A stretch of 64,000 nucleotides of DNA from Microcella sp. (lineage in GTDB: Bacteria > Actinomycetota > Actinomycetes > Actinomycetales > Microbacteriaceae), in the NCBI RefSeq assembly GCF_025808395.1, contig NZ_CP075524.1, positions 2,604,001 through 2,668,000 on the forward strand. Direction: 5' to 3'. Of the stretch, positions 1 through 7,721 are shown in pieces. How positions within the stretch are numbered: position 1 is the stretch's first letter; each line of letters opens with the position of its first letter. Under the pieces are notes generated by a model. It had not been told where the DNA came from and did no database searches. It was given only the letters and a program-made list of their open reading frames with translations. Both the position numbers and the translations under genes were made by a program.

Positions 1-1
1 C

Positions 2-394
2 GATGTCGTCACGACGGCCGCACCGCGGTTCGTCGACCTCGCGCCGCCCGCGCGTCGCGCCGCACCGGCACCGCGCCGCGAGTGGACTCCGACGCCGCTG
101 CCCAAGCCCACCTACCTCAGCGCTCCGGTCGTGCCGGCGGGGGCCGTGGCTCCGGCTCTCGACCATGCGGCCGCGCTGGCCGCGGCGGCTGCCGCCGCCG
201 AACGCGCTCAACGCGTGGCGGCAGCGGCGCGCGCCGCCGAGGTTGACACCGACGTGGATGCCCGGCCAGAGCATCCGGCCCGCCCCGCCGCGGCGACCGC
301 AAGCCGGTTCGATCGCATGGGACTCGTCGACCAGCTTCCGACGCGACCGCCCGACCTCGACGAGGTTCTGCGTCGGCGTCGCGCCGCGAGCTGA
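2..394 (+). CDS. C-terminal part of an Ala/Pro-rich protein (partial)
   Basis: The frame is open from the window edge to a TGA at 392-394, so only the last 130 residues are visible and the start lies outside. The segment is rich in Ala, Pro and Arg. It has a long alanine run around 165-210 and a charged end (residues LDEVLRRRRAAS). No catalytic motif or membrane segment is visible. Such low-complexity tails are common at the ends of actinobacterial envelope or division-associated proteins, but no family can be named. It ends 50 nt before the tRNA gene. That the frame is coding is fairly safe; function is unknown. Confidence 0.6.
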   Translation, partial: DVVTTAAPRFVDLAPPARRAAPAPRREWTPTPLPKPTYLSAPVVPAGAVAPALDHAAALAAAAAAAERAQRVAAAARAAEVDTDVDARPEHPARPAAATASRFDRMGLVDQLPTRPPDLDEVLRRRRAAS

Positions 395-401
395 TCTGCC
401 G

Positions 402-429
402 TTCAGCACCGCTGCGCCGCGGTGATAGT
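402..429 (+). promoter_or_regulatory. possible promoter of tRNA-Ala
   Basis: A GATAGT hexamer at 424-429 lies 15 nt before the mature tRNA 5' end. A weak TTCAGC sits at 402-407, 16 nt upstream of it. Position fits a tRNA promoter, but the -35 match is poor. Confidence 0.35.
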
Positions 430-444
430 GTGGTGACGCTCTAC

Positions 445-520
445 GGGCCTGTGGCGCAGTTGGTAGCGCGCCTCGTTCGCATCGAGGAGGTCAGGGGTTC
501 GAATCCCCTCAGGTCCACCA
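445..520 (+). tRNA. tRNA-Ala (anticodon CGC), CCA encoded
   Basis: A complete cloverleaf reads directly. The acceptor arms 445-451 and 510-516 pair and contain the G3-U70 wobble that identifies alanine tRNAs. The D arm is 454-469, the anticodon stem CCTCG/CGAGG is 471-475/483-487 with loop TTCGCAT, the T arm is 493-509, the discriminator is A517, and CCA is encoded at 518-520. The anticodon at 478-480 is CGC, which reads GCG alanine codons. It stands alone as a single tRNA gene. Its 3' side borders a lower-GC gene, as is usual for tRNA genes used as integration sites. Confidence 0.97.
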
Positions 521-545
521 TCCCAAGTCGCCACTATTCAGGCAG

Positions 546-570
546 ACCCGAGACTGCAGCACTCGGGTTT
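546..570 (+). terminator. intrinsic terminator after tRNA-Ala
   Basis: ACCCGAG (546-552) and CTCGGGT (562-568) form a 7-bp stem with a 9-nt loop, followed by TT. It lies 26 nt downstream of the tRNA CCA end. The T-run is short. Confidence 0.55.
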
Positions 571-832
571 ACCAGGATGGGCATCTCCGCACACGCGCCG
601 ATGGTGAGGAACAAGCTCTATCGGCCTCATCGCTGAGCAATCCTTGGCGAGAACCTCGGTTCGGCATAAGGTTGGTCGACTAGTGACGGGAGGCTCGTTG
701 AACGATCGAGTTTGGGTTCTCCCGTTGGTCGGACCCGCCGCACTCCAAGCTGTTGGTGGAGTCAGTTCCGTCGTGCGAGCCAATGTCGGGACTCTATTGA
801 GTGAGGCAGCGCCAGACCCCTCTTGCCTATTT

Positions 833-838
833 CAGAAT
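833..838 (+). promoter_or_regulatory. -10-like element, possible leaderless start at 846
   Basis: CAGAAT with a 7-nt gap to the ATG at 846 fits the spacing of other leaderless starts in this window. No Shine-Dalgarno precedes this ATG. Confidence 0.35.
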
Positions 839-845
839 TCCTCCG

Positions 846-3488
846 ATGAAATCACCTGACGTTGTCTTTGTTGCCTGCCTTTTCCTCGTTAGCGCGCTCG
901 GCCTCGTTCTTGCGTACATAGACCCTGCTGTAGGAGCACTCGGCGGCTTGACTGTCGTGGTCGGGTCCGATGGGGTCTTGTGGCAGGTGCAGACAACCTT
1001 TTTATCCGTGGGATTCGCGGGTCTTGCAATTGCCGCTCAGCTCTTCGCGGAGGCTCCAACGGCGGTAGGGGCTAGTAGAAGCAGTGTTCTCGATCACGTC
1101 CGAGCAGGGTGGTTCGTAGGCGTCGGCTTGACAGCGAATCTGATCATAGCGGTCCAAACGGCGTGGCTTCCGAGCCCAATCGGGGCATTGGGTGTGTCAC
1201 TGTTCTGGTTCCTTCCGACGGTAGCTCTACTCGTCAACTCCTCCATTCGACTTGTGGCCCTGTTCGGCAACCCGTCTCGGCTGGACGAGGTCGTGCGAAC
1301 GTCGTTGGTGGATACGCTTGCACGTCGCCTTGAGTTGACAGCGAAGTCGCAAGGTGAGTCTCAACGTCGACTTAAGTCGCTAGCCAAGCTGGGCCTGCGT
1401 CTCGGAGACCTCACGGAGCGAACTGCCGTTCTCAATGTTCCGGTGCCGCGAGCTGGACTCGTTTTCAAGGGGGTGAAACCACAGGTACTAAGTCACGCTC
1501 TCGCACTCCTTGCCCCCGCGGTAGCGACAGGTGGTGCTGGCCCCATGGGCACTGCTTATAGCCCCGCCCAGGTGTCCATCGAATTATTGCCCGGCGAGCG
1601 AACTCGGTTCGGTCAGACGGCATTTCGCGTGGGGTCTGATAGGCCTTTGCCCGACGAGCTTAGGAATCGTCTGATTCGTACACTCCAGGCGAGCGTCGAC
1701 TTTGAGTCGGCCGATGTCGTCACGCCCGAGGAGGAAACCGATCGGGAGATTGCCAACCTGAAGGACGCAATTGGCGTGAGCCTTAGGACTGGGGCCTTTG
1801 GAACTGCCGAAAGAGCTCTCAAGCTCCTGAGCGACGTTGTTCGGAGCGTTTGGATTTCTAGATCCGACACAGCAGAATCCTCGAAAAGACCGAATACGAG
1901 GCAAAGAGACTGGTTGTTCCGGAGCATCTGGGAAGTCGAACAGGATGCAACTCTCTCATCGCGAAGCGCCGATCTCTTCATTAATCAAGCGATGACTAGA
2001 GCAATTGAGGCGCCAAAGGTTAACTCGATCGCTTATGTGGAGGAGTGCCTGCGAAGTTTCGAGCACCTCTGGTCTGAGATTCTCGTCGACGAGAGGAGCT
2101 CCTCCGAGCGGCACCTGAATCGAATCTGCACCTGCATACAGAATTTAGCCGAGTACTCATTTCCGTTCGCCGATTTGCGAAGCGAGCTTCAATCGAGGGC
2201 GGTGTGGTCGTTCGTCGCGATCGTCAAGCTCTCGGTGGAGGCTGGACGCCCGGATTCAGCGGTTCGCGCGGCACAGGAATTGGTCGGACTATTCGAGTAC
2301 GGCGATCACAAGGAGAGCGGTCGAGCTGATGTCCGCGCCGGCCAACTTGTGCTTTCAGGGTGGCTCCGGTACCGACGCTCACGAGATGACCAGCACGGAA
2401 CCACTTACTTCGCTCTTGAAACCATCCTCGTACCCAATGGCTCGAAGAAGGAAATTCTCAGAGCTCGCGAAGTTGCGGAAGCTGCTACGTCACATTCGCG
2501 ATGGGATTGGTGGGAGTTGGACGATGGTGGTTCCCGTCGCGTGCGGACGATGCAGTTGGGTCGCTATGTCGACCAAGTTGAGCTTGAGGCACTCGCCAAA
2601 GCTCGCGGATCACTCCCCGAGGCGGCCAACCAGACAATCTCATCGACCTACGAGCGTCTTCTACGGCTAGCAGAAGAGACTGGGACTGACGAAAGCGAGA
2701 CTGGACCGAACGCCACGCTGAAGGAGGCGCTCGCGGCGCGCGTCCAGGAATGGCAACACGCAGAACGCGAACGGCTGGGCCGCGAGCCGATCTCCCGCGG
2801 CCGCGTGGAGCGAATCGCCGCTTCGATTCGGGAGACTTTCAAGGCAGGAACGCGACTCGCCGAAGTCATCCCGACTGTCCAGCGGCAGTCTTCCAAGGCC
2901 GAGTCGGCTCGCCCTATCCTCGGCATGAATCTTCGAGTTCCGCGCGACTATGTAGTTGATCGCGTGTTCAACAACACCTACGCGGACCCCTCCGACTTGG
3001 GCCGGATGATCGCCCGCGGCTTTCAGGATGCAGAGGACGCAAAGATCGTAGACGTGTTGCGGTCCGTCTCCCCTTTTCCGAGTGCGGCGAACGAGGCCGC
3101 AATCATCCGCGCTATCAAAGACCTGGGATCCGCCGCTAGAAACTTCGCGTTCCTCACCCCTTACGGTGGCCTAGACGATCTCGATGAGTGGTACTCGCGC
3201 GACTTGGCGGAGGCGCTCGAGAGCGTCGAGCGGATCGAAACCGGAGCGCTCGAGCACGAAGCGATCCTTTTCGATCGAAATAGCTCCCTAAAGTCTGTGA
3301 GGCGGCCCGAGGCGAAGAACGGACTCGAGACAGTTGGAGGCACAACCATCTCACTAGGGGTTTTCGATGATGTGGTGAGTGACGGTGAGCCCCAGGTTCG
3401 GCTCGAGTCTGGTGAGTACTTCGTGGTTTGGCCAGGACCTAAGCCACGCGTCGTGCGCTTCGTGTCTGATCTTTGGGCCCCCGAGTAG
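846..3488 (+). CDS. large membrane-anchored protein of unknown function, lower GC
   Basis: About 880 residues from ATG 846; a GTG at 801 would add 15 residues. Four hydrophobic segments lie near the N-terminus (about residues 6-24, 48-67, 88-107 and 112-130). They are followed by some 740 residues that look soluble and alpha-helical, presumably cytoplasmic. No Walker, nuclease or protease motif could be recognised. The gene has clearly lower GC than its neighbours and contains three TTA leucine codons (in FLSV, ELLP and NLAE contexts), which are rare in high-GC actinomycetes. It sits alone between tRNA-Ala and a gene on the other strand, without an integrase. An acquired gene is likely. A role in defence or envelope sensing is possible but not shown. 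Confidence 0.75.
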   Translation: MKSPDVVFVACLFLVSALGLVLAYIDPAVGALGGLTVVVGSDGVLWQVQTTFLSVGFAGLAIAAQLFAEAPTAVGASRSSVLDHVRAGWFVGVGLTANLIIAVQTAWLPSPIGALGVSLFWFLPTVALLVNSSIRLVALFGNPSRLDEVVRTSLVDTLARRLELTAKSQGESQRRLKSLAKLGLRLGDLTERTAVLNVPVPRAGLVFKGVKPQVLSHALALLAPAVATGGAGPMGTAYSPAQVSIELLPGERTRFGQTAFRVGSDRPLPDELRNRLIRTLQASVDFESADVVTPEEETDREIANLKDAIGVSLRTGAFGTAERALKLLSDVVRSVWISRSDTAESSKRPNTRQRDWLFRSIWEVEQDATLSSRSADLFINQAMTRAIEAPKVNSIAYVEECLRSFEHLWSEILVDERSSSERHLNRICTCIQNLAEYSFPFADLRSELQSRAVWSFVAIVKLSVEAGRPDSAVRAAQELVGLFEYGDHKESGRADVRAGQLVLSGWLRYRRSRDDQHGTTYFALETILVPNGSKKEILRAREVAEAATSHSRWDWWELDDGGSRRVRTMQLGRYVDQVELEALAKARGSLPEAANQTISSTYERLLRLAEETGTDESETGPNATLKEALAARVQEWQHAERERLGREPISRGRVERIAASIRETFKAGTRLAEVIPTVQRQSSKAESARPILGMNLRVPRDYVVDRVFNNTYADPSDLGRMIARGFQDAEDAKIVDVLRSVSPFPSAANEAAIIRAIKDLGSAARNFAFLTPYGGLDDLDEWYSRDLAEALESVERIETGALEHEAILFDRNSSLKSVRRPEAKNGLETVGGTTISLGVFDDVVSDGEPQVRLESGEYFVVWPGPKPRVVRFVSDLWAPE

Positions 3489-3543
3489 TGCTTCGTAGGC
3501 GAGGGCGCTTGGCGTCATGTTGAAGACAATGCCCACATGATGT

Positions 3544-4218
3544 TTAGGGCATCATGAGATGCGTGTCTGTCCACGACGCGATGTCGACTCCATGGTTATC
3601 GGGCGACGCGAGGGTCCACCACGCCGGGGCGTGCGAGTCGTCGACGAGCCTGCCGCCCGCCGCGAGTGCAGCGTCGACGCGTGCCTGAGCCTGGTCGGCC
3701 GGCACGAAGACGTCGAAGTGCGTGCGGCCCCTCGATGCGGTGTCGCCGGTGATCGGGTTGAAGGCGAGCTGCGGCCCGCCCCGCAGTGGGTCGACGGCAT
3801 CGGTGTCGCCGAGCGGCTCGTACCCCAACGCGGCCGTGAAGAAGGGGCGCACGTCGACCTGCGAGTGCTGGGCTACGTAGATGCCGACTGACTGCACCCG
3901 CGATGGCTCGGGTGTGAAACCCAATCGGGCGGCCGCCTCTGACACGGCGGCGGCGAAGTGCGCCGTTGTGGCCGGGATGCCCTGCTCATCGCGATACGGC
4001 ACTTTCACCACTACTGCCTCCGGGCGTACATCGAAGTCGGGTCGTACGCCGAAACGCTCGGCGGCGGAGATCGCGGGCTCGAGCAGTTCTGCCGCATGCG
4101 AGAGAGACTCCGCGGCGAACACGGCTTGCGGCCCAGCGCCAGTGACGCGCCAGTCGCCAACTCCCGACGCTCTGTGGAACTCGGCTGCGGAGAATGTCGG
4201 GATCTGCTCTGCGCTCAC
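3544..4218 (-). CDS. VOC-family protein with N-terminal pterin-dehydratase-like domain
   Basis: 224 residues from a GTG at 4218, chosen because AAGGAG lies 6 nt upstream; a GTG at 4242 is an in-frame alternative. The first ~95 residues resemble pterin-4a-carbinolamine dehydratase (WRVTGAG, then VRPDFDV..AVVVKV, then ATTAHFAAAVSEAAARLGF). The His-His-Pro-Asp catalytic motif has become V-R-P-D, so dehydratase activity is doubtful. Residues ~110-224 are a glyoxalase/bleomycin-resistance type fold with THFDVFVP and ASPDNHGVDIASW. Such fusions are usually annotated as VOC family proteins with no assigned substrate. It is the last gene on this strand before the acquired gene. Confidence 0.75.
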   Translation of the reverse strand: MSAEQIPTFSAAEFHRASGVGDWRVTGAGPQAVFAAESLSHAAELLEPAISAAERFGVRPDFDVRPEAVVVKVPYRDEQGIPATTAHFAAAVSEAAARLGFTPEPSRVQSVGIYVAQHSQVDVRPFFTAALGYEPLGDTDAVDPLRGGPQLAFNPITGDTASRGRTHFDVFVPADQAQARVDAALAAGGRLVDDSHAPAWWTLASPDNHGVDIASWTDTHLMMP

Positions 4219-4245
4219 GGATGGCTCCTTCACCTCTTGCACGCG

Positions 4246-4275
4246 CCACCGCCCGTCGGCGAGAGCTGGCGGTGG
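4246..4275 (-). terminator. hairpin downstream of the DeoR-family gene
   Basis: CCACCGCC (4246-4253) and GGCGGTGG (4268-4275) form a perfect 8-bp stem with a 14-nt loop. It lies about 80 nt beyond the stop of the regulator at 4352. No T-run follows, so it may act in RNA end protection or as a weak terminator. Confidence 0.35.
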
Positions 4276-4351
4276 GGTTCACCGTACTCCGACGAGCTGC
4301 CGGGCCGTCGAGCACGCGAGAGCACTCTGCAGACTATGGTCTGGCTCGTAG

Positions 4352-5191
4352 TCAGGGCCGAGACGTCGACTCTGGAGCGACGACGGTGACGCCCGCGAGG
4401 TCGAGTGCTTCAGCGAGCTCACCTGTGGGCAGTTGATCTGTCACGAGATAGTCAGCAATCTCGAGCGGCGCGACCTGTGCGAAGAGCCGGCGATCAAACT
4501 TCGACGAGTCGGCGAGCACGACGACCGTGTTTGCCCGACGCATCATCTCGTGCATCATTGCGGCCTCACCAGCGTTGCTCGTCGTGTAGCCGTCGCTTGC
4601 AGACACTGCGCCGACGCCGATGAGTGCAATGTCGCAGCTCAAGTCGATGGCCTGGTCGCCGGTCGTGAGTCGCAGCAGCACCGGTCCAGTAGTCGATTGG
4701 GTCACGGTGCGCACCGCGCCACCGAACACATAGATGTCTCGCACAGCGTCGGGAGCGATCTCTGAGGCCAGCAACAGGTTGTTGGTGGCGACGGTGAGAT
4801 CACGGTGATCGTGCAGTGCTCGCGCCACTGCGAGGGCGGTGGTTCCTGCGTTGATCATGATCACAGCACCGTCACCGATCAGGTGAGCCGCCAGTCGCCC
4901 GATGGTCTCCTTCTCACGGCTCTGCAGCCGCAGACGCTCATCGATCGCTCGGTCGGTGCGTGGCACCGTGTGCACACTCACAGCGCCTCCGTGCGTGCGC
5001 ACGACCAGCCCGTCGGCGTCGAGTTGGTCGAGGTCGCGGCGAATGGTGTCGATCGAGACGTTGAAGCGCTCTGACAATTCACTGACAGTCACTTGCTTGA
5101 CATCGTCCACGTGCGCGACGAGGTCAGCCTTGCGCCCCGCGGGGAGTCGTCGGCGAGAGGGCTCGACCCTGAGGGATTCTTGCTGATTCAC
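4352..5191 (-). CDS. DeoR/GlpR-family sugar-phosphate-responsive regulator
   Basis: 279 residues. An N-terminal winged helix-turn-helix (about residues 25-75: VTVSELSERFNV, then IRRDLDQLDADGLVVRTHGG) shows the DeoR signature. A C-terminal DeoR sensor domain follows (NAGTTALAVARAL near 115, then ALIGVGAVSASDGYTT, then VVLADSSKF). Family members bind a phosphorylated sugar and repress an adjacent catabolic operon. It is transcribed divergently from the sugar ABC operon starting at 5433, its likely target. The GTG start at 5191 has TAGGAT 6 nt upstream and no Shine-Dalgarno, so its mRNA may be leaderless. Confidence 0.92.
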   Translation of the reverse strand: MNQQESLRVEPSRRRLPAGRKADLVAHVDDVKQVTVSELSERFNVSIDTIRRDLDQLDADGLVVRTHGGAVSVHTVPRTDRAIDERLRLQSREKETIGRLAAHLIGDGAVIMINAGTTALAVARALHDHRDLTVATNNLLLASEIAPDAVRDIYVFGGAVRTVTQSTTGPVLLRLTTGDQAIDLSCDIALIGVGAVSASDGYTTSNAGEAAMMHEMMRRANTVVVLADSSKFDRRLFAQVAPLEIADYLVTDQLPTGELAEALDLAGVTVVAPESTSRP

Positions 5192-5197
5192 GCGCCC

Positions 5198-5203
5198 ATC
5201 CTA
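5198..5203 (-). promoter_or_regulatory. -10 element for leaderless DeoR-family gene
   Basis: TAGGAT on the minus strand lies 6 nt before the GTG at 5191. This puts the expected +1 at the start codon. Confidence 0.5.
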
Positions 5204-5302
5204 CGGCGGCCTCCCGCGACACACCGCTAGTTCGTGCAAAAAACGGAAAGAAGAGCGCAGGAATGCCGCGAGATATCGCAACGGGGGACTGCATGGCGCT
5301 GT

Positions 5303-5319
5303 TATCTGCTGGTATCTGC
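5303..5319. repeat. direct repeat TATCTGC x2, possible regulator half-sites
   Basis: TATCTGC occurs at 5303-5309 and 5313-5319, exactly one helical turn apart, 23 bp upstream of the -35 element of the sugar operon. It may be an additional DeoR-family or global-regulator site. Confidence 0.3.
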
Positions 5320-5341
5320 CGGAAATGTGGAGCACTTCACC

Positions 5342-5370
5342 TTGACACTGCAGAAAACTGCGTTTACGAT
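5342..5370 (+). promoter_or_regulatory. sigma70-type promoter of the sugar ABC operon
   Basis: TTGACA (5342-5347), a 17-bp spacer and TACGAT (5365-5370) make a near-consensus promoter, predicting +1 near 5377 and a leader of about 55 nt before ATG 5433. Confidence 0.8.
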
Positions 5371-5390
5371 TCGAAGAAGTTGCACCAATG

Positions 5391-5404
5391 CGCACTAAAG
5401 TGCG
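5391..5404. promoter_or_regulatory. palindromic operator candidate for the DeoR-family regulator
   Basis: CGCACT-AA-AGTGCG is an inverted repeat with perfect 6-bp arms lying just after the predicted transcription start. This is a typical position for a repressor of the downstream operon. Assignment to the DeoR protein encoded at 4352-5191 is inferred from proximity. Confidence 0.5.
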
Positions 5405-5432
5405 TAATACAGAATCCCGAGAATGGAGAATC

Positions 5433-6722
5433 ATGAGCAACGACGCTCACGGGGCGCATCGAGCGCTTCGTATCCTGGGCGGCACCGTCGCCGCAGCAAC
5501 GCTGATCATCACGGCCGGTTGCACGGCCACCGCAGAACCAGCCGACAACGACACCATCACTCTCGAGTTGGCACAGTGGTGGGAGCCCGAGCTTCCGGCC
5601 GGCGCACTCCGCGCAATCGTCGACCAGTTCGAAGCCGAGAACCCCGGTGTTCGAGTCGAACTACTGAGTGGTCCGTACGCCTCAACGAAAGAACAGCTCT
5701 TTGCCGGTGCAGCAGCCGGCACGATGTCAGATGTCGTCGGTCTTGACGGCGCCTGGGTGAGTGACTTCGCGAAGCAGGGTGCTCTTGCCGACATGACGCA
5801 GCTCATGGCCGATGCCGGATACGACGACAGCCAACTCGCGAGCCAGATTCAGCTCGAGGGTTCGACCTACATGATTCCGGTCGTCAACTTCGTCTACCCC
5901 ATGTTCACCAACAACGACCTTCTCGGTGCGGCCGGGGTCGAGGGCGTGCCGAGCAACCGCAGCGAGTTCCAGGCGGCGGCAGAAGCGGTGAGCGGCCTCG
6001 GCGACGGCACGAGCGGATGGGTTCTTCCCCTCTCGCTTGAGACGCCCAACGGTATTCAAAACGACGTGATGTCGTGGGTGTGGGCCTCGGGCGGAAGCAT
6101 GCTGTCGAACGGTCAACCTGACTTGCTCAACAGCGACGTGCGGTCTGCTGTCAACTACATTCAGGGCCTGTGGGATGCTGGCGCGATCGCACCCGGATCG
6201 TTCACGCTCAAAGAGCAAGACAAGCTCGAAGAGTTCACGAACGGCCGAGTGGGAATGATGATCTCGTCTCTCGCGCACATCAACATCATTCGCGACGCGA
6301 ACCCCGATCTCGACTTCAGCATTTCGGCTTTGCCCGCCGAAGACGGCTACGAGGGCGAGCGCGGCATCCCCTACGCCTCGTGGGGTATCGGAGTGTCTGA
6401 ATCGTCTGAGCACCCTGAAGAGGCATGGAAGCTCGTTGAGTTCCTCATGAGCGTCGACGTCAACGCCGAGCTGTCGACGATCGCCAATGCCTTCCCCGGC
6501 AACACGCAGTCGGTGCCCGACTTCGTGCAGGGGGACGCAGTCTTCGCGACGGCCTTCGAGATCTACCAGAGCGGCTACCCCGCGAACGAGTTCGTCGGTC
6601 TCCCTGTCGCTGAACAGCTCATGCGACTGTTCGCCGAGCAGCTGCAGCGAGCTCTCGACGGCCAGCAAACGGTCGAAGAGGCCCTGCAGAAGGCGCAAGA
6701 CGCCTGGCTCGCAGAGTTCTAG
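5433..6722 (+). CDS. sugar ABC transporter substrate-binding lipoprotein
   Basis: 429 residues from ATG 5433, with GGAGA just upstream; an earlier in-frame ATG at 5388 would put extra residues before the signal peptide. The N-terminus has a lipoprotein signal peptide with lipobox ITAGC (Cys around residue 30). The mature part is a family 1 extracellular solute-binding protein (LAQWWEPELPAG near 50, then GASWG-like YASWGIGVSESSEHPEEAWKLVEFL towards the C-terminus). It should capture a carbohydrate outside the membrane and hand it to the two permeases encoded next. No ATPase gene is present. Such actinobacterial importers usually share the MsiK ATPase encoded elsewhere. Confidence 0.92.
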   Translation: MSNDAHGAHRALRILGGTVAAATLIITAGCTATAEPADNDTITLELAQWWEPELPAGALRAIVDQFEAENPGVRVELLSGPYASTKEQLFAGAAAGTMSDVVGLDGAWVSDFAKQGALADMTQLMADAGYDDSQLASQIQLEGSTYMIPVVNFVYPMFTNNDLLGAAGVEGVPSNRSEFQAAAEAVSGLGDGTSGWVLPLSLETPNGIQNDVMSWVWASGGSMLSNGQPDLLNSDVRSAVNYIQGLWDAGAIAPGSFTLKEQDKLEEFTNGRVGMMISSLAHINIIRDANPDLDFSISALPAEDGYEGERGIPYASWGIGVSESSEHPEEAWKLVEFLMSVDVNAELSTIANAFPGNTQSVPDFVQGDAVFATAFEIYQSGYPANEFVGLPVAEQLMRLFAEQLQRALDGQQTVEEALQKAQDAWLAEF

Positions 6723-6738
6723 AGACTGACCGCCCACC

Positions 6739-6779
6739 GGGCCGTGCCGCGGATGACCACCACCTCCGCGGCGCGGCCC
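6739..6779 (+). other. strong intercistronic hairpin after the binding-protein gene
   Basis: 6739-6752 pairs with 6766-6779 over 14 bp, interrupted only by one G-U wobble, with a 13-nt loop and no T-run. It lies between the binding-protein gene and the permease genes. Such structures are known to protect upstream mRNA or partially terminate transcription, so that binding protein exceeds permease. Confidence 0.65.
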
Positions 6780-6808
6780 GCCACCCTCAGCGCAGAGGAA
6801 TGACTACC

Positions 6809-7720
6809 GTGACCACCCTGCACTCGAGCCGCCGCACGGCGCTCGCCCGCGGGTACCGCCGCACCGAGCCATACCGGTTCTTGTCGCCGACCATCATTCT
6901 GATGCTCGTTCTCATGGCGCTGCCGATCGGGCTCGTCGTGAGCTACTCGATCTACGACAACGTCATCACGAACCGCAACCCGAGTCTCGTGGGCCTAGAG
7001 AACTACATCAAGATTCTCTCTGACCCCACCTTCACCATCGCGATCGGCAACACGGTCTTCTTCACCGTGGGAAGTGTCGCGGTGCACCTCGTGCTCGGGC
7101 TCGGGTTTGCGATGCTGCTGAACTCGCCGCTCATCAGCGCGTGGGTGCGAGGAATCTTCCGGGTGATCTTCATTCTTCCGTGGCTCTTCACCGTCGCGAT
7201 CATCGCCGTCTTGTGGCGCATGCTGCTCAGCCCGAACGGCGTCATCAACTACCTTCTCGTCACCCTGGGCCTGCCGGCTCAACAACTCGAATGGCTCAGC
7301 GACCCTCAACTGGCGCTGTGGGCGGTGACCTTCATCAACATCTGGGCCGGCTACCCGTTCTTCATGATCAGTCTGCTTGCTGGCCTGCAGGGCATTCCGG
7401 CCGACCTCTACGAAGCAGCCACCGTTGACGGGGCGTCACCGTGGCAACGCTTCATTCACGTCACCTTGCCGCAGTTGCGCCCGATCATCATCAGCATGAT
7501 GCTGCTCGACCTCATCTGGACCTCTCAGCAGTTCGCCCTCATCTGGATGACGACCGGCGGCGGCCCCATTACTGCCACAGAAATGCTCAGCACCTACACC
7601 TACAAGCTCGCCTTCAGCCGCTACGAGTTCGCCCTCGCGTCGACGAGCGCCGTCTTGATCTTGGCGATGTCGATGGTTCTCGCATACTTCTACGCCCGTC
7701 ACCAGAAGGCGAGAGACTGA
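6809..7720 (+). CDS. sugar ABC transporter permease (MalF/UgpA type)
   Basis: 303 residues from GTG 6809, chosen because GAGGA (6795-6799) is 9 nt upstream; ATG 6800 is in frame but touches the ribosome site. Six membrane segments are visible, starting with FLSPTIILMLVLMALPIGLVV. The cytoplasmic EAA loop reads YEAATVDGASPWQRFIHV, which contacts the ATPase in this family. It forms the heterodimeric channel with the next gene product, whose ATG lies 1 nt after this stop. Confidence 0.93.
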   Translation: MTTLHSSRRTALARGYRRTEPYRFLSPTIILMLVLMALPIGLVVSYSIYDNVITNRNPSLVGLENYIKILSDPTFTIAIGNTVFFTVGSVAVHLVLGLGFAMLLNSPLISAWVRGIFRVIFILPWLFTVAIIAVLWRMLLSPNGVINYLLVTLGLPAQQLEWLSDPQLALWAVTFINIWAGYPFFMISLLAGLQGIPADLYEAATVDGASPWQRFIHVTLPQLRPIIISMMLLDLIWTSQQFALIWMTTGGGPITATEMLSTYTYKLAFSRYEFALASTSAVLILAMSMVLAYFYARHQKARD

Positions 7721-7721
7721 C

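Noticed and set aside
498..520. tRNA-Ala 3' end as an attachment site with a repeated copy
   Set aside because: No second copy of the tRNA 3' end was found by eye in the region up to 3543, and no integrase gene is present.
5727..6737. 336-codon open frame antisense to the binding-protein gene
   Set aside because: High-GC shadow; no domain pattern, and the sense strand encodes a typical lipoprotein.
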